This document shows, piece after piece, positions 1-6,542 of a stretch of 11,172 nt of DNA; within the stretch, counting starts at the first letter, position 1; every line of letters starts with the position of its first letter. Location: contig CAYLXB010000093.1 of NCBI GenBank assembly GCA_964387495.1, positions 1-11,172 on the forward strand. The letters are read 5' to 3'. The notes under the pieces are model-generated. The model made no database searches. It was not told where the DNA came from and was given only the letters and a program-made list of their open reading frames with translations. This DNA is from DSXF01 sp964387495 (lineage in GTDB: Bacteria; Chloroflexota; Anaerolineae; Anaerolineales; Villigracilaceae). Made by a program: the position numbers and the translations under genes.

Positions 1-708
1 GGGAACGGGAACGGAAATAGATGCTGCGGTTAGCCAGTCTGATGGCTTTGATAACACCTGGGGACTATAGCCATACAGCCACGGCGTGCCATGTTTGCCG
101 AGGGCGTTGATCATCTCGCGCATCGAGCGCCAGGGGGGCAGCCCAAGGCGTGTGGTGCGCCAATGGTTGAGCAGTCCGCTGGTGAAGAACCATCCCAGGC
201 GCATATACAGCCAATGCGTAAGGCAGTTGTAACCGCCGCCCAACGAAAACCGGAATGGCAGCATGAACATTGGAAAAGCGCGGGTGGGTGGGAACAACGG
301 CTGCAAAGACGCCACGGCCAGCGGGATGCCGCGCTGATTGGCAATATCCACACCGATGCTTGCGATGGAACTGAGCACCAGGAAATCTGCATCTTGTGCC
401 GCCTGCCGGCAGTCATCCATCACCCCTGCCAAGTACGTTTCGAAACCGGAACGAAAATCCCGTAATACACGGACCGGATTGCGGGATTGTAGCGCATCCT
501 GTTGCTCTGGCTTTTGCATGAACTCTTGCAAATCAAAGCGCAATGGATGCACGTTTATATCGGCATACGATCGGATCCACCCGGCAGCATGTTGTGAAGC
601 CGATACTGCCAGGGTTACATTGTGCCCTGCTTGCTGCAAACCCACGGCCAGTGCCGCGAATGGCTGGGTATCGCCGCGGGAGCCGAATGTGCACAGGGTG
701 ATTTTCAC
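1..708 (-). CDS. GT1-family (sterol/UDP-glucosyltransferase-like) glycosyltransferase, C-terminus cut by window edge
   Basis: The visible 236 residues are the N-terminal, acceptor-binding half of a two-domain GT-B glycosyltransferase of the COG1819/UDP-glucosyltransferase type, which moves a sugar from a nucleotide sugar onto a lipid-like or small-molecule acceptor. The start reads VKITLCTFGSRGDTQPFAAL. The GSRGDTQP loop (residues 9-16) after the first beta strand is the hallmark of the Glyco_transf_28 fold in sterol glucosyltransferases and relatives. Near the edge, YSPQVLSKPSDW (about residues 215-226) matches the segment leading into the nucleotide-sugar domain, which lies outside the window. 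The start is GTG at 708-706, because an in-frame stop (the TAG ending the lipoprotein gene) lies 10 codons upstream and no ATG intervenes. No strong Shine-Dalgarno is visible. It starts 27 bases after the lipoprotein gene, so it is probably the last visible member of that operon. The acceptor cannot be told. Confidence 0.85.
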   Translation of the reverse strand, partial: MKITLCTFGSRGDTQPFAALAVGLQQAGHNVTLAVSASQHAAGWIRSYADINVHPLRFDLQEFMQKPEQQDALQSRNPVRVLRDFRSGFETYLAGVMDDCRQAAQDADFLVLSSIASIGVDIANQRGIPLAVASLQPLFPPTRAFPMFMLPFRFSLGGGYNCLTHWLYMRLGWFFTSGLLNHWRTTRLGLPPWRSMREMINALGKHGTPWLYGYSPQVLSKPSDWLTAASISVPVP

Positions 709-735
709 AGATACTACGGGATGTGGCGTTGGGGA

Positions 736-1356
736 CTACTCACTTGCTGAACAGGGAGCCCATGCCCATGAATTCGTCACCGCAGTGTACAGGGCCTCCA
801 TCTGGTCGCCTGCCGCTTTATTCTCCGAGCGGGCTGGCCAGAACGCGAGCACGTAGAGAGTCTGCTGGTGCACGACGTACACCCTGCGTTGAAGGTTCTG
901 GCCCGGCATACCATCCAGCACCACCGCCTGTTCGCCGCCGAGCGTTACTGTCCAGCGGCCAAGGTTTTCCAGGGGGACGCCCTGGCTGGCAGCCGCGTAT
1001 GCCATGTCCTCGTCCGCAACCTTCCCGGCGGTTCGATTGTAGGAATCGCTTATCTCGAGCCAGAAGAGCCCTTTCGTATCGGTGCCCGGAAGATCGGGGC
1101 CGGCGATTTCCACTGTGCCGCTCTCGGGGATTTGTGTGTACCCCTGGGGATAGGAAAAGCAGAGCCCCAGCCGGTCGCTCGAGAACGACTCCGCCGGGTC
1201 GTTCACACCCGGCTGGGCGGGCGTACTTTCGAGCACTTGTGGAGTTGGAGTGAAAACGTCGGCGGCAGCCGTGTAGGATTGCGCTGTCTCCTTTGTACAT
1301 GCGCTCGATACGATGGCGGCCATTACGATGAGCATTGAACAAACGAATCTCTGCAT
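736..1356 (-). CDS. Putative secreted lipoprotein of unknown function
   Basis: This 206-residue protein begins with a short hydrophobic signal peptide ending in VSSAC, so Cys20 is the likely lipidated residue. The lipobox is slightly atypical because Ser, not Leu, sits at -3. A Thr/Pro-rich linker of about 30 residues follows. The globular part (about residues 55-200) contains LCFSYPQGYTQIP and a later QTLYVLAFWP strand, which suggests a small alpha/beta or beta-sandwich domain. I do not recognise a named family; similar proteins with an FxYPxGY motif are common as uncharacterised lipoproteins in Chloroflexota (general impression, not a search). The start is supported by AAGGAA about seven bases upstream of the ATG. 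It lies 53 bases behind the membrane-protein gene and 27 bases ahead of the glycosyltransferase, all on one strand, so co-transcription is likely. It would act on the outer face of the cytoplasmic membrane. Confidence 0.8.
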   Translation of the reverse strand: MQRFVCSMLIVMAAIVSSACTKETAQSYTAAADVFTPTPQVLESTPAQPGVNDPAESFSSDRLGLCFSYPQGYTQIPESGTVEIAGPDLPGTDTKGLFWLEISDSYNRTAGKVADEDMAYAAASQGVPLENLGRWTVTLGGEQAVVLDGMPGQNLQRRVYVVHQQTLYVLAFWPARSENKAAGDQMEALYTAVTNSWAWAPCSASE

Positions 1357-1409
1357 GGTCTTTTCCTTGATCTGCTATATGGCAGGGGGCAGCGTTTACC
1401 GGTTCGAAA

Positions 1410-2132
1410 CTAGATCAGCCCCACCGCCGAAAATTCGGGGAACCCTCCCCAATAGAATCCCCAGCCGGTGAACAGGATGACAGCAGCCAGGCAGGTTACG
1501 AAGAAGAAAGCCAATAATGGTTTCCGGGAAAACTGTTTCCGCCCCCAAATAAGTGTGATCAGCGAAAAAACGAGGGTGAAAGGAAGACCGAGCAACACCG
1601 TTTGCCCTTCGAGGAATACGCAAAAACAGGTGAAACCATAAAGGATTCCGGCAGGGATGGTTACCCGCCAGCTTGTCGCCAGGTTGGCCGATCCCCGCCA
1701 TTCACAATAGCTCAGTAAGGCGATCATTCCCAGTACGCCGGCGTGCCATAAATAGTGGCTCAGCTCCTCGTCCAGGAAATATGTCAGCGTATACATGTTT
1801 GTCCCTGTGATATCGAGTATCTGGTTTTTGGCGAGATTCTCCGCCAGGTTATTGATGGAATTCGCCGCAAGATGCATGCCATGGCCCAAGACCCAGGTTG
1901 CTGCCAGGACCATGAATCCAATTTCCCCAAGGCGGTTTGTTTCTCCCGTCGTACTATATCGAAACATCAGCCAGTAGATGGGGATGAGCACCAGGGGGGT
2001 CAAGAGATCGAACATGTCCTGGTAACTCATCAAGGGATAGAGTGGAAACGGGATTCTGAAAAAGATCAGGAGAAGGAAGAACACGGTGGAAAGCAGCGCG
2101 AAGACGAGAGTCAGGGTGGACAGCTTTTTCAT
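1410..2132 (-). CDS. Polytopic membrane protein with intramembrane His/Asp/Glu motifs, function unknown
   Basis: The 240-residue product has about seven hydrophobic segments (roughly residues 7-27, 41-58, 71-93, 115-140, 155-180, 183-197 and 206-225) and no signal peptide or soluble domain. Two polar clusters sit in membrane segments: H84, H87 and N91 in GHGMHLAANS, and D121-E122-E123, H126 and H130 in DEELSHYLWH. Grouped His and acidic residues in a membrane core often mark a metal site, as in CREST-type hydrolases or membrane desaturase-like enzymes, but the exact spacing of those families is not matched, so I leave it unassigned. The ATG has a strong Shine-Dalgarno, AAGGAG at 2141-2146, eight bases upstream. 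It follows the DUF457-type hydrolase gene by 64 bases and precedes the lipoprotein by 53, which supports an operon. Enzyme activity is inference only. Confidence 0.85.
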   Translation of the reverse strand: MKKLSTLTLVFALLSTVFFLLLIFFRIPFPLYPLMSYQDMFDLLTPLVLIPIYWLMFRYSTTGETNRLGEIGFMVLAATWVLGHGMHLAANSINNLAENLAKNQILDITGTNMYTLTYFLDEELSHYLWHAGVLGMIALLSYCEWRGSANLATSWRVTIPAGILYGFTCFCVFLEGQTVLLGLPFTLVFSLITLIWGRKQFSRKPLLAFFFVTCLAAVILFTGWGFYWGGFPEFSAVGLI

Positions 2133-2196
2133 GGCCTAATCTCCTTATTGGAAACCGGGAAGGGTGGTATCTCGATGATACCCTCGCTGGATGGTA

Positions 2197-2871
2197 TTAG
2201 CCAAATTCTCCGAGTGTCTGCCGCATCCGGATCGTGATCACGAACGTTGCCGTTATCGAGACGAGGTAGAAAACCCCAAAAATCGTCTGGTACCCTTGGT
2301 GCAGAATGTACGCCAAAGGGGTAAAGACCGCCAGCAGCACGAACATCCCGATTGTCCACAAACGCAACGCCCCCAGGAAATCCGCATCGGTCTTCTGGGC
2401 TTGGGCGGTCTTTGCCAGCCAGAGAAAGAACAGGGCGAAGAACAGGAATTCCGCCGGGTCGAGGAGCTTGGTAAACCATTCTGCCGGTTTTATCCCTTCC
2501 CAGGGATTGATCCAGCTGCGCAGGGGCCAGAGCAGCTGCACGCCGTTGAACCATAGCAAGAGATCCAATGCAATATGCAAGCCAATTCCGATCCCCAGGC
2601 CGGTACCAAGATGGGTCCATCTTGGCTGCTTGTAGATCAGGCCAACCATGGCGAACAAGGCCGTAATCACCAAAGCCGTCAGCAGGCTGTGCGTGAAAGT
2701 GCGATGCAGACCGTGAGGGTCCAGCCTGGCAGCCGTCGCGATGGCGACGGCGAAGTTATCCAGGTCAGGAAATACGCTGCCCAGGACGATCCCCAGCATC
2801 AGCCATTCATGTTTGGAGGTGAGCTTACGGGTTACTGTACCGACCAATGCATGCAATCCTGCTTGTGCCAT
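2197..2871 (-). CDS. Membrane-bound metal-dependent hydrolase, YdjM/DUF457 (PF04307-like) family
   Basis: The 224-residue protein carries the full set of family residues: an N-terminal His (H7), PDLD at 35-38, HRTFTHS at 56-62, and H99 with D103 in GLHIALD. In this family these polar residues lie at the membrane face and are thought to bind a metal; the best known relative is E. coli YdjM, and substrates are unknown. Four or five membrane segments are visible (about 25-45, 64-80, 88-108, 140-155, 172-215). I start at the ATG at 2871-2869, not at the longer reading frame beginning at 2934. It has a near-perfect AAGGAGGT ribosome site six bases upstream, and family members begin with this short stretch before the first His. 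It is the first gene behind the promoter at 2947-2975 and leads the run hydrolase, membrane protein, lipoprotein, glycosyltransferase. Confidence 0.9.
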   Translation of the reverse strand: MAQAGLHALVGTVTRKLTSKHEWLMLGIVLGSVFPDLDNFAVAIATAARLDPHGLHRTFTHSLLTALVITALFAMVGLIYKQPRWTHLGTGLGIGIGLHIALDLLLWFNGVQLLWPLRSWINPWEGIKPAEWFTKLLDPAEFLFFALFFLWLAKTAQAQKTDADFLGALRLWTIGMFVLLAVFTPLAYILHQGYQTIFGVFYLVSITATFVITIRMRQTLGEFG

Positions 2872-2876
2872 ATCAC

Positions 2877-2884
2877 ACCTCCTT
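2877..2884 (-). promoter_or_regulatory. Ribosome binding site that fixes the start of the YdjM-like gene
   Basis: On the coding strand this reads AAGGAGGT, almost the full anti-16S complement, followed by five bases and the ATG at 2871. It argues against the longer frame that would begin 63 bases further upstream. Confidence 0.85.
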
Positions 2885-2946
2885 GCATAAATCGGGGAAG
2901 ACAACGACCGGCCTCCCGCTCGATTTACCAACAATCCCGCATATCA

Positions 2947-2975
2947 ACTATACAGGAAAATAAACACCCTGGCAA
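2947..2975 (-). promoter_or_regulatory. Predicted sigma70-type promoter of the left-hand four-gene operon
   Basis: On the minus strand TTGCCA (2975-2970) is separated by exactly 17 bases from TATAGT (2952-2947). Each box differs from the consensus TTGACA/TATAAT at one position, and the spacing is optimal. Transcription would begin near 2940, giving a leader of about 70 bases before the YdjM-like start. No equally good promoter is seen in the smaller gaps further down the run, which fits one polycistronic message for the four left-hand genes. Predicted from sequence only. Confidence 0.65.
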
Positions 2976-3058
2976 TAGCATAAAGACCACTCGCATTTGA
3001 TAAGAATTCCGCCCCAAAACCATCCTCCTCGTCCTCCAGACCTCCAAGACCCCCGGCC

Positions 3059-3079
3059 GCTTCTCACTTCTTATTCCTT
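3059..3079 (-). repeat. Heptad (RARAAGT)-type tandem repeat behind the HEAT-repeat gene
   Basis: Three 7-base units, two close to the pattern GAGAAGT (read on the minus strand), straddle and follow the TAA stop of the HEAT-repeat gene at 3071. The units on the plus strand are GCTTCTC, ACTTCTT and ATTCCTT. The same element lies behind the next two genes upstream on this strand (3949-4026 and 5125-5145). Confidence 0.55.
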
Positions 3080-3817
3080 CCCCTCCCCCCTCCACCTCCT
3101 CACCCACTCCGCATCCATCCGCTCCAGCCTCGCCTTCTTCAAATTCTCCCTCATGATCCAGCGGATATCCTTATCCGGGCTTGCCAGCCACTTTTCCATC
3201 AAGCGCTTGCCCTCCTCCGGCAGGGACGCGGCGCCCACGCTCCAGCAGTAACCCAGCCCCTGCCGCAGGATCAGGAAATCTTCCCCCCGCCGCTCCTGCC
3301 TGCCTTCGATGGTCGTGGTGATTTCGTCCAGGATCTGCAGGACGGCCCGGGCGTGTTCCGCCTGCCGCAGCAGCCGGGGTTCGCACAGGGCAGCCGCGGC
3401 GGCCCGCTGTTCCAGCGGCGTCCCCTGGCTCCAGGCGCGCATCGCCTCGATCAGCCGTTCCATGTTGGCGTCGCCCAGCCGCTGTAAGGCCATCGCCACC
3501 GCCTCCCGGCTGCGCCAGCGCGGATCGCAGGCGTGCCGGCGCAGGGCCGCCAGGTGCTCGTACCCGCCCTCGGCTGCCAGGCGCCCCAGCCCGACGATCC
3601 CGCAGAAAGCCAGGAATTCATGCGGGGTATTGGCCGGGGCGCGTTCCGCCGTGTAAGCCGTGTAGCGTTCGAAAAGTTCCAGGCTCCCCTCCTCCGCCAC
3701 CGCCTGCGCCAGTTCGATATTCCCGCGCGGCCCTGGCAGCCCCGATTCCTCCAGCAGATACTCGTCCCATTCGCCCAACTCCCGCAATTTGCACCGGTAC
3801 TCCTCGACCTTCGCCAT
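3071..3817 (-). CDS. HEAT-repeat-like helical protein
   Basis: The 248-residue product is predicted almost wholly helical. It contains several paired-helix units with the Ala/Leu/Arg rhythm of HEAT repeats: about 67-84, 88-114 (with DPRWRSREAVAMALQRLGD), 133-150, 183-200, and a C-terminal unit SPDKDIRWIMRENLKKARL at 213-231. That last unit resembles the final repeats of AlkD-like and other bacterial HEAT proteins, but the catalytic features of AlkD glycosylases are not evident, so I would not call it a DNA repair enzyme. No signal peptide is present, so it should be cytoplasmic and act as a binding scaffold. I start at the ATG at 3817, with GGAG five bases upstream, because the frame extends 16 codons further but those residues look unlike a folded start. 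A heptad repeat directly follows the stop. The partner is unknown. Confidence 0.75.
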   Translation of the reverse strand: MAKVEEYRCKLRELGEWDEYLLEESGLPGPRGNIELAQAVAEEGSLELFERYTAYTAERAPANTPHEFLAFCGIVGLGRLAAEGGYEHLAALRRHACDPRWRSREAVAMALQRLGDANMERLIEAMRAWSQGTPLEQRAAAAALCEPRLLRQAEHARAVLQILDEITTTIEGRQERRGEDFLILRQGLGYCWSVGAASLPEEGKRLMEKWLASPDKDIRWIMRENLKKARLERMDAEWVRRWRGEGKE

Positions 3818-3948
3818 CTCCGCTCCATTTCTCTTTTGCATTGAAACGTGGCCCCGTCTGTCCACGGTATGCTATTCCTTCCGCCTCCTGCTTATCCTTT
3901 TCCAATCCCCTCTGGTTCTTAACTCCCCCTGACCCCGTCTCCTCCGGT

Positions 3949-4026
3949 ACTTTTTACTTCTCACTTCTCACTTTTTACTTTCTACACCTCGCTCCTCACC
4001 TTCTGATTCCTCACTTCTCACGCCCC
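3949..4026 (-). repeat. Longest heptad tandem repeat, between CAP-LysM and HEAT genes
   Basis: On the plus strand five units in register read ACTTTTT, ACTTCTC, ACTTCTC, ACTTTTT, ACTTTCT (3949-3983). Decayed units follow: ACACCTC, GCTCCTC, ACCTTCT, GATTCCT, then after one extra base ACTTCTC and ACGCCCC, ending at 4026. On the coding strand each good unit fits RARAAGT. The array starts about 21 bases after the stop of the CAP-LysM gene (stop at 4048) and lies well before the start of the HEAT gene at 3817. The remaining 130 bases of this gap hold no gene and are strongly purine-rich on the coding strand. Confidence 0.7.
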
Positions 4027-4047
4027 TCCCTCTCCGCAACCGCCCCC

Positions 4048-5007
4048 TCACCGTCTCCTCAAGCTTCCCGGCACCCTGATCTTCTCCCGCCTGTGCGACT
4101 GCCGCAGCCCGAAGACCGCCGCCGCCAGCCCGAGCAGGAGCGCGGCCAGGCCCAGCAGTCCCGGGAGACTGCCTTTCAGCCGGCCCGCCGGCCCGCCCCC
4201 CGCCGCTTCCGGGGTCGGGGAAGGCTCGGGCGGCGGCGCCTGGGTGTCTGTGGGAGAAAGCGTGACCTCCGCGGTGGCTGTGCCTGCCGGGGGAGTCTCC
4301 GTCACCGCCGCGGGCGGAACGGTGCTCGCGCTCCGGATCAGCAGGTTCTGCCCGGTCTGGATCACGTTCGAATCGGCCGGGATGCCGTTCAGCAGGCGGA
4401 TGTCGTTCACCTTGACCCCGTAGGCGATGGCGATGCTCCACAGCGTTTCGCCGTACTGGACGACATGGCGAACTGAACCGTCTGTACCCGGGGTGCTGGT
4501 TCCCGCCTGGATGAGCGCGGGCGTCACCGCCTGTGCAGCTGCCGGGATCTCCTCCCCCGGCCGGATGTCCACGCAGTAATACACCTGCCCGTTCTCCCCC
4601 TTGGCCACGCCCGCCCCGATCTCGCCGCCGGCGTAACCGGTCAGGATATGCCGGTGGCCCCAATCGACCCAGATCTCGTACACCACCACGGCCACTGTGA
4701 CGACGCCCTCATCCCCGCCGGCGACGTTCTCCTCCAGCCCGCGGCTATTCGGCAGCGTCCCGTCCCGGTGCACGTGCGTCCCGTTTTGGATGGAGGCCAT
4801 GTACTCGGCATGCTCCTGGGCATACGCCATCAAGCCCCCATCGGCCTGGTACGGCGCCAGCCCGTTCAAGGCCCGCAGTTCGTTGACCGTGTTGGCCAGA
4901 TCCTCGGCCGACTCGGCCCGCGCCAGGGCGGTAAACGGCCAGCCCGCCGCCGCTGCCGCCAGCGCCAGGAATAGTAGCAGCAATTTCATTCCGCTTCGTC
5001 CGGACAT
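4048..5007 (-). CDS. Secreted CAP (SCP/PR1-like) domain protein with LysM and C-terminal membrane anchor
   Basis: The 319-residue protein has a signal peptide (hydrophobic core about residues 7-31). A CAP domain follows (about 34-150): the typical NELRALNGLAP helix, H80 in HVHRDG, the E92-E93-N pair, and WVDWGHRH with H118/H120, the usual His/Glu cavity of SCP-like proteins. A LysM module (about 181-225, VVQYGETLWSIAIAYGV to GQNLLI) would bind peptidoglycan. A Pro/Thr/Glu-rich spacer (227-270) leads to a hydrophobic segment (281-303) and an Arg/Lys-rich tail, so the protein is probably held in the membrane with its domains in the wall. Bacterial CAP proteins of this type (YkwD-like) are linked to envelope and spore functions, but their activity is unclear. 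I start at the ATG at 5007 because GAGG lies five bases upstream; an in-frame ATG 13 codons earlier lacks this. CAP before LysM plus a C-terminal anchor is less usual than LysM first. Confidence 0.88.
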   Translation of the reverse strand: MSGRSGMKLLLLFLALAAAAAGWPFTALARAESAEDLANTVNELRALNGLAPYQADGGLMAYAQEHAEYMASIQNGTHVHRDGTLPNSRGLEENVAGGDEGVVTVAVVVYEIWVDWGHRHILTGYAGGEIGAGVAKGENGQVYYCVDIRPGEEIPAAAQAVTPALIQAGTSTPGTDGSVRHVVQYGETLWSIAIAYGVKVNDIRLLNGIPADSNVIQTGQNLLIRSASTVPPAAVTETPPAGTATAEVTLSPTDTQAPPPEPSPTPEAAGGGPAGRLKGSLPGLLGLAALLLGLAAAVFGLRQSHRREKIRVPGSLRRR

Positions 5008-5124
5008 ACTTGCCTCACACCTATCATAGCACAATATTCTTGCCATTGACCCTCACCGGAACCAACGGACTACCCCCCATTCAAAGCCGTGCCTCGACAG
5101 GCCCCTTGCCCCTGCGATCGATCT

Positions 5125-5145
5125 GCTTCTCACTTTTTACTTTCT
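5125..5145 (-). repeat. Heptad tandem repeat behind the GloVer lipoprotein gene
   Basis: Plus-strand units GCTTCTC, ACTTTTT and ACTTTCT stand in perfect 7-base register about 20 bases after the stop at 5166. The last two units equal units 4 and 5 of the array at 3949-4026. The rest of the 158-base gap up to the CAP-LysM start shows no gene and no clear terminator hairpin. Confidence 0.65.
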
Positions 5146-5165
5146 AACCACATATCTCCGTCCCC

Positions 5166-6542
5166 TCACATTCCTGCATAACAATATACAATTCCATACC
5201 CCTCCTCGCCCCCATACGCCGTCATCCCGAACAGGATTCCATCCACCAGCAGTGGTGTCCGCATTGGTGTCGCCCCTCCCACCCCGCCGCTGAACTCATG
5301 CAGCAGCCGAAAACCCGTTCCGTCCACCCTCATCAGGTACAGGCTCCCGAACTCCCCGCCGCCCCAGGCATCATCCCCGTGCGTGCTGCCGTACAACATC
5401 TGCCCGTCTTCTGACAGGACCAGGCTCCCGTTCGGCTTCCCGCTGTCCGCCGCCCCGCCTGCAAAACGGTGCAGGACGCGGTAGGTACCGCTGCCCAGGT
5501 CGTACTTGAAGACCGTCCCCAGGTCGGAAGGATCCGCCCCGTACTCGCCCAGCGTCGTCCCGTAGAGCGTCTGCCTGCCGTCGAAGACCGGGGAATCATA
5601 CGGGTACTTTCCCTCCGCGCCGCCGGAGAAATGGTGCAGGTTTTCGAACTCCGAGCCGTCCGGCCGGATGCGGAACAGCGTCCCCAGGTCGTGCTTGCCG
5701 CCCTTCCAGGTCAACCCGTACAGGAACCCGTCATTGCCGGCCGTCAGCGTCCCCAGCGGCGCGCTGCCCTGGCTGCTGTCTGCTGCGAAACGGTGCAGCT
5801 GCCGGTAGGTGCCGCTCCCCAGGTCATACCGGTAGATCGTCCCCGCGCCCTCCCCGCCCCAGCGCGTCATCCCGTACAGGCTGTCTTCGATCAGGCTGGG
5901 CGAGGTGGACGCCCCGTACCCGTCTCCCGCCGCGCCGAAGGTGTGCAGCAGCTGGAAACCGCTCCCGTCCAGGTTCATTTCGTACAGCGTGCCGCCCTCT
6001 TCCCCGTACGGGCCGCCGTAGACCGTGCTGCCGTACAGCCTGCCGCCCTCGATTGCCAGCCCGCTCCAGGGTTTCCAGCCGTCGCTCTCACCCCCGTCGA
6101 ACTCGTGCAGCACGCTGAACCCAGATCCGTCCAGGTTCATCCGGAAGATATTGCCCTTGTTGGCCGGGTTCTCTGGCGGCACATCATATGGCGGCCCGCC
6201 GTAGGTGGTCGTGCCGTAGAAGACCCCCTCGTGCAGCACCAGCACCCCGTAGGGCACGCGTCCGTTCCCCGCCTGGCTGCCGAAATGGTGCAGGATGCCA
6301 ATCCCCAGCGCTTCATCATCCATCGGGCAGAAAGCCTCCGGCGCGGTTTGCACTCCGGGCGTTGCCTCCGGAAGGACCGCCGGTGGGGGGGTGGAGCTTG
6401 CCGGTGCGCCGGACAGCGTCTGGACTCCCTTCGGGGGCAGGTTCTCCCAACCCGGCAACCTGCCGCCTCCGCAGGCGCTCGCCATCAGGCTGAGCAGGAG
6501 CAGGGCCGGGAAACAGGAATGCTGCCTCGGGTTTCGTGCCAT
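5166..6542 (-). CDS. Lipoprotein with seven GloVer (TIGR03803-type) repeats, likely beta-propeller
   Basis: The 458-residue protein has a signal peptide with lipobox MASAC (Cys24 lipidated) and a Gly/Pro/Thr linker to about residue 75. Seven repeats of 50-61 residues fill the rest. Each carries LHxF (Leu-His pairs near 84, 145, 199, 249, 302, 357 and 414), then a LYGxTxxGG strand, then GxxFRxxxDGSxF. This is the choice-anchored tandem repeat called GloVer (TIGR03803). Seven repeats suggest a seven-bladed propeller. The chain begins with the LHxF strand and ends with GIVYCY, so first and last strands could complete one blade. Such proteins are surface-exposed with unknown ligands. The ATG at 6542 shares one base with the TAA of the helicase gene (TAATG), so translation is probably coupled; the reading frame runs on upstream inside the helicase gene but only as a shadow. 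A heptad repeat follows the stop. Confidence 0.9.
   Translation of the reverse strand: MARNPRQHSCFPALLLLSLMASACGGGRLPGWENLPPKGVQTLSGAPASSTPPPAVLPEATPGVQTAPEAFCPMDDEALGIGILHHFGSQAGNGRVPYGVLVLHEGVFYGTTTYGGPPYDVPPENPANKGNIFRMNLDGSGFSVLHEFDGGESDGWKPWSGLAIEGGRLYGSTVYGGPYGEEGGTLYEMNLDGSGFQLLHTFGAAGDGYGASTSPSLIEDSLYGMTRWGGEGAGTIYRYDLGSGTYRQLHRFAADSSQGSAPLGTLTAGNDGFLYGLTWKGGKHDLGTLFRIRPDGSEFENLHHFSGGAEGKYPYDSPVFDGRQTLYGTTLGEYGADPSDLGTVFKYDLGSGTYRVLHRFAGGAADSGKPNGSLVLSEDGQMLYGSTHGDDAWGGGEFGSLYLMRVDGTGFRLLHEFSGGVGGATPMRTPLLVDGILFGMTAYGGEEGYGIVYCYAGM

Noticed and set aside
2166..2182. Hairpin GGTATC/GATACC between the YdjM-like and membrane-protein genes as a terminator
   Set aside because: The stem is only 6 bp with no T-tract on the coding strand; it could at most be a weak processing site.
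3071..3817. AlkD-type DNA glycosylase for the HEAT-repeat protein
   Set aside because: The helical repeats are alike in general form only; I could not identify the catalytic residues.
5023..5028. Extended -10 box (TGCTATGAT on the minus strand) ahead of the CAP-LysM gene
   Set aside because: The transcript would start at or inside the ribosome site, about ten bases before the ATG, and no -35 box is visible.
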